From Histomonas meleagridis (Eukaryota > Parabasalia > Tritrichomonadida > Dientamoebidae), in assembly GCA_020186115.1 (NCBI GenBank), contig WSYJ01000036.1:1-64000 (forward strand): a DNA stretch of 64,000 bases, in the 5' to 3' direction. This document shows, piece by piece, positions 61,301 to 64,000 of the stretch. The position numbers and the translations under genes are program-made. The notes under the pieces were generated by a model. It was not told the DNA's origin. It was given only the letters and a program-made list of their open reading frames with translations, and searched no databases. Numbering within the stretch: the stretch's first letter is position 1; every line of letters begins with the position of its first letter.

Positions 61301-61486
61301 TTCGTAATTGTGTTGAAAATGATCGAATGGGCCGCAAAAAGTTCCGGAGCCAGTGAAAAAGTGAAAAATGAATTGAAAAACTGTAAACGTTTGATTAATG
61401 TGTTAAGGAAAGCAAAAGATAATGGAATAAATGGACTGAAGGAAGTGTCCAACTTAATACTACAGCTCATAGATAACTGTAAATAA
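58304..61486 (+). CDS. ULK4: ULK4/RUNKEL-like pseudokinase with HEAT/ARM repeats
   Basis: ULK4 is a pseudokinase linked to cilia and microtubules. The N-terminal domain (~10-268) closely follows ULK4/RUNKEL: YKGRIKQTIEFVAAKSIDIKR (VAIK Lys kept), VKPLEHPNVVKFHHWYQT, ELCPGGTLLELLDQDKRLPE, GIIYRDLQPRNIMLDECG (YRD for HRD), LNDFTHAE (DFT for DFG), TEYMAPEL and SSDHWALGCLLYRMASGTTPF. The glycine loop is disrupted (GIGRKDQPYQPTVTYKG). With DFT and an altered loop, catalysis is doubtful although Lys and Asp remain. Residues ~330-1060 are helical HEAT/ARM-type. Total length 1060 is near vertebrate ULK4. The first ~800 bp are GC-rich, the rest extremely AT-rich. It converges on CFAP58 with 19 bp between stops. 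Confidence 0.88.
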   Translation: MGDSSLNIELYGQIGIGRKDQPYQPTVTYKGRIKQTIEFVAAKSIDIKRKDEVFNYAEIVKPLEHPNVVKFHHWYQTGHHFWIIQELCPGGTLLELLDQDKRLPESIIRIFGSDILSALLYLHKHGIIYRDLQPRNIMLDECGSLKLNDFTHAERLERPFDLENIDQELTEYMAPELFNEQGVASFSSDHWALGCLLYRMASGTTPFLSTSQEEMLLKIHDFQPPHLSGYSAEFNDLIQRLLQKDCFQRINWEQIIAHSFWKDVIRNRSNFDPTFNNFNLSQLPIEPRISNNKVYKPLERKASTITINVPKIPNENQTQISGNNSIENYILSSTLLSPQPLIFNPNIEEISLPPFDQFLNEFPITSIQLISKDIKEKQNAISQILSTLKSSNIRPKKKFPFISFLINQAKNPEISTTLATCTFFKDLLLIAQDTKHPSLVSGYLLLYSMIVHNTKTISASNLTEEALSPLSILIHKKEKISRKVIICIGEISFYIATSNDKTLKFPLFITNILFNSLKSNDEPSRHYSIRAITNLLTTKRSLELFDLKNLETNIINFNVGNSPLMLDTYATCLFMIYKNNNNKTNYENKIQSLIKQLLAINSSTARILGLMLATLVNMLKLFKNEIQSIINTSVGELRNKCILSLCIIYQDDLENFVNISQKFYSTFDKIEKESIEVTKIISKWSALISNKIINTQYNSYKLYEIILDAISIKSCLIEIWSKKFEMKFKEILHNIHYEYSDCDKLLQIIEIVLYNNICDYSIIVDLDKAFDSPKADFRFLSLKIISNIITTLIEIPDNIIDFISKTIIPRLNNLLNDEEMIVDLTIKILLIITNNNKSNFIINKISNPIYLPLIFKRISENNSSAILLVSNIIQNGNIMIDNLINAGIINVLMTSIKKNSTALITISLLYMIFLPIAKQMTENSVQIEPIIKKILPLAKLSINCVELIQKSPNANTCLALIIHIFTPLNNNEEIPYIECFDLIAKKLEKVYNDDKKGEKFVIVLKMIEWAAKSSGASEKVKNELKNCKRLINVLRKAKDNGINGLKEVSNLILQLIDNCK

Positions 61487-61505
61487 ATGTAATGTAAACG
61501 CGTTT

Positions 61506-64000
61506 CTATTTCAGTTTGCGTGGTGTGTCGGGTAATGAGGGTATCACTGGTATTGCGATTTTGTTTCTGTTTGTAGTGCAAAGAGCAAATCCTCCGCCGA
61601 CGAATCGAGAGTCAGTTCCTTTGAATGTTATAACTCTTTGATTTGATCTTTGTCCTATAGAAGTTTGAGCTCTAATTTTCACAATTTTCTTCATAGTTCT
61701 TTGTACGTCTGATTTCTCTTCTCGAGCTTTATTTCTTGCGGACATTACTTGTATCTTTTGTTCTAATAATTTTGGTTGTTGACTTGATGCTTTATTTTGC
61801 ATTTCTTCCAAAAGTTTGTTTTTATGTTTTAATAACTTCATTAAGTAATTCTTTTCTTGTGAATATGAACCCATATAAGCGTTTTGTAAATGTTTTTGTT
61901 GTCGATCATTTTTCTTTTGGATTTCATTTTTTATATATTTTAATTTATCATATTTCACAATTAATAACATTAATTTGTTTTTGATTGACATGTCCATTCT
62001 AATTAATTGCGCATGTTCAGGATTTGAACCTTCGATAATTCTCCAGCGATGTATATTACGTGGAGCTTCCATTTCATCTTCAAGAGATCGAATGATTCCT
62101 TGAGTTTTTAATATTTCTTTTTGTATTCGTACAATTTCATTTTTTAACATTTGGATATAAGGTTTATTATCGAATAATTTCTTTTGTTGTTCAATTTCAT
62201 TATAAAATATATTTTCTTTTTCTTTGATTTCAGTAATAATTTTATTATAATGATAAGAATTACGTTCGATAATTGATTTATAATTTAGAATTTTTTCATT
62301 TAATAATTGTAATTCTTTATCTTTGGTATCAAATGATTTATTAATTGTTCGATTACTATCTATGATTGAATTTAAAATGTTTTGTTGCATAGTAATATCA
62401 AATTTACTTTCGGATAATAAATAAATTGCTTTTTGTATATGATTTTTAATTTCTGCAACTTTTTGTTCATTTTCTTCTAATTGTATTTTGATTTTTTCGA
62501 TGTCTTCTTGAAGTTTTTCATTATTTTTAATTAATGTCTTTTGTTGACAATGTATTTCTATACATTGTTGATCTTTAATTCGAATTTCTTCTTTAAGACT
62601 ATCAAGTTTTGTAACTAATGCTTTGTTATCAAGTTCAATTACATTATTTTCTTTAATAATACTTTGGTTTTGTCGACATAATATATCTCTTTCATTTTGT
62701 ATCTTATCATTTAATGTTAATTGATTTGATACATTTTCTTTTAAATTATTTAACTTTAAATTTAATTCAATGTTATTACGTTCATTAATTGATGTGTCAT
62801 TAATTATTTGTAAATATAAATTTTTGTTTGTTATTGTTTGATTTCGATATTTTTCCATTTCTTCATTATATTGTGTATATCTTTGTTTTGATTTTTGTAT
62901 TACTTCTTTCATTGTTTCAATTTCTTTAGTGATAATATTCGATTGTTGTTTAGTAGAATCAACTTCATAAGACTTTTGTTGTACTTTAACAGATAAGTCA
63001 AGAATTTGATGATTATTTTTATCGAGATTTATATGCGCCATATTTAATTTAAGTTTCGAGTTAATGTTTTTCGATGATTGTAAAATAATTTCTTGAGTTT
63101 TTTCTTTTAATATTTTATTTAATTCATTTTTTTGATTGATTATTTCTTCATGTGATTGTTTTATATTATTTAATTCCATTTTATTGTTTTCGATTTCTTT
63201 GTCAAGTCTTTTGGATGTTCTTGTGATTTCTTTTAGTTCTTGTTCTCTTTGTTGAATAATTTCATTCATTTCATTGATTTTGTTTTTTGTTAATTCACTA
63301 ATTTCAAATTTGTCTTCGAGAATTTTAGTTAACATTTCTTTGGATTGATTCGAATTATTTAAATCTTCTTTCGCTGATTTAATGTTCCGTTGTTCTTCAT
63401 AATATTGACTATTAATTTCGGAGTTTGATATCATTTTCTTATTAATTTGTTGATTATTATTTGTGATTTCATTATGAGTTTTTGTTGTGATTTCTCGAAT
63501 ATTAACAAAATCATTTGAAGTCGATTTAATTTGATTTTGAATTTCAAACATTAAATTTTGTTTATCTTTAAATTCATCTTCAAGTTCAACAATTGACTGT
63601 TGAAGTTTATTATTTTGTTCTTTTTGTTTTTGTGTATTTGTTAAAATTTCTTCTGTCCTAGATAACAAATAAGTAATTGTTAATGCATTCGAATGAATTT
63701 CTTTTTTAATTGTTTCGTTTTGTACTCGTAACTCTTCAAGTGAATTCTTAAATAACAATTCGTTGTTTTTCGTTGTTTCAATGTTTTTTGACAATGATTT
63801 AATTTCTGATTTCAAATCTTCAATTGTTTCTTTCCCTTTCTCTTCTCTCTCCGCTGATATTTCCACTGTTCGCCATGCCTTCTCAAACTCTTGCCGAAGC
63901 GCTGCAATAGTTTTTTGGTCATCTTGACTTATCTTTAAAGCGTTTGATATATTATTTGAATTTGCTAAAACTTGGTCATTAAGTTGTTTGCATTTCGTTA
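61506..64000 (-). CDS. CFAP58: CFAP58, flagellar coiled-coil protein (5' end outside the window)
   Basis: CFAP58 is a coiled-coil protein of motile flagella. The frame is open from the window edge to a stop at 61506, ~830 residues. The first visible residues match the family closely: KCKQLNDQVLANSNNISNAL, KISQDDQKTIAALRQEFEKA, then KGKETIEDLKSEI. Near the C-terminus LEDEMEAPRNIHRWRIIEGS matches the conserved NxHRW-LEGS segment. In between is continuous heptad-rich coiled coil (Glu/Lys/Gln/Asn). The ATG lies beyond the window; a GTG at 63866 is only internal. It shares a flagellar theme with ULK4 and centrin. A Ser/Arg/Thr tail of ~60 residues (ARNKAREEKSDVQRTMKKIV onward) extends past the core. 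Confidence 0.9.
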   Translation of the reverse strand, partial: TKCKQLNDQVLANSNNISNALKISQDDQKTIAALRQEFEKAWRTVEISAEREEKGKETIEDLKSEIKSLSKNIETTKNNELLFKNSLEELRVQNETIKKEIHSNALTITYLLSRTEEILTNTQKQKEQNNKLQQSIVELEDEFKDKQNLMFEIQNQIKSTSNDFVNIREITTKTHNEITNNNQQINKKMISNSEINSQYYEEQRNIKSAKEDLNNSNQSKEMLTKILEDKFEISELTKNKINEMNEIIQQREQELKEITRTSKRLDKEIENNKMELNNIKQSHEEIINQKNELNKILKEKTQEIILQSSKNINSKLKLNMAHINLDKNNHQILDLSVKVQQKSYEVDSTKQQSNIITKEIETMKEVIQKSKQRYTQYNEEMEKYRNQTITNKNLYLQIINDTSINERNNIELNLKLNNLKENVSNQLTLNDKIQNERDILCRQNQSIIKENNVIELDNKALVTKLDSLKEEIRIKDQQCIEIHCQQKTLIKNNEKLQEDIEKIKIQLEENEQKVAEIKNHIQKAIYLLSESKFDITMQQNILNSIIDSNRTINKSFDTKDKELQLLNEKILNYKSIIERNSYHYNKIITEIKEKENIFYNEIEQQKKLFDNKPYIQMLKNEIVRIQKEILKTQGIIRSLEDEMEAPRNIHRWRIIEGSNPEHAQLIRMDMSIKNKLMLLIVKYDKLKYIKNEIQKKNDRQQKHLQNAYMGSYSQEKNYLMKLLKHKNKLLEEMQNKASSQQPKLLEQKIQVMSARNKAREEKSDVQRTMKKIVKIRAQTSIGQRSNQRVITFKGTDSRFVGGGFALCTTNRNKIAIPVIPSLPDTPRKLK

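Noticed and set aside
1-64000. tRNA or rRNA genes
   Set aside because: Reading both strands for B-box-like GGTTCGANTCC and rRNA motifs gave nothing convincing.

Overview
The window looks like nuclear DNA of a trichomonad (Parabasalia, Trichomonas/Tritrichomonas type). This rests on four things: very AT-rich spacers; nearly intronless genes with start codons 8-15 nt after TCA-type initiator (Inr) motifs; stop codons running into TAAA; and gene families expanded in trichomonads (DUF3447/ankyrin proteins, a BspA-like leucine-rich-repeat protein, Rab paralogues, a three-repeat Myb factor, a mariner element). CFAP58, ULK4 and centrin imply a flagellated cell. I cannot fix the species.

Layout. 1-3.4 kb is foreign or mobile DNA: an intact circular-ssDNA-virus-type (CRESS) Rep gene with three iteron-like repeats 21 bp apart, a partial divergent ORF, and a pogo-like DD35D transposase lacking an ATG. 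3.4-4.9 kb holds two tandem Rab genes, the first with a shifted start. 5.1 kb is ribosomal protein uS7. 5.8-8.9 kb is a DUF3447/ankyrin gene whose repeats are each split by a short AT-rich spacer. 9.6-22 kb is a block of housekeeping genes (DOCK-type GEF, cullin, a 21-copy 37-bp tandem array, Sec12-like Sar1 GEF, Myb, TANGO6/Rtp1-like). 22.3-23.0 kb encodes a bromodomain protein. 23.4-26.5 kb is a second ankyrin locus, now dead and split by a complete mariner-type element. 27.6-39.9 kb carries OLA1, a Cyc8-like TPR protein, a multi-pass membrane protein, a broken BspA-like gene, NOT1, poly(A)-binding protein and a Tubby-like protein. 40-45 kb has a Glu/Lys-rich protein, a third spacer-split ankyrin gene, a two-TM protein and a dead Rho GTPase. 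45.4-52.6 kb has centrin, V-ATPase H, CCT3, a small disordered protein and a surface protein with an NPLY tail. 53.6-54.9 kb is a fourth spacer-split ankyrin gene, divergent from AP-1 gamma adaptin. The window ends with a ULK4-like pseudokinase converging on CFAP58.

The most unusual signal is in the ankyrin genes. Across four loci on both strands, intact ankyrin repeats are interrupted at equivalent positions by 17- to ~70-nt AT-rich segments that break the frame. In the first locus the exon-plus-spacer unit is almost exactly 170 bp, repeated ten times. A TTTGGAAAT-like block sits 17 nt before the Thr codon that opens most repeats. Removing the spacers restores consensus ankyrin repeats, but they lack trichomonad splice signals and GT-AG excision does not keep frame. 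They may be an unrecognised class of very short introns or another eliminated/bypassed sequence.

Functionally the ordinary genes cover vesicle traffic (Rab, Sec12, AP-1, DOCK, TANGO6-like), protein folding and turnover (CCT3, cullin), transcription and mRNA fate (Myb, bromodomain, Cyc8-like, NOT1, PABP), translation (uS7, OLA1) and the flagellum (centrin, ULK4, CFAP58).
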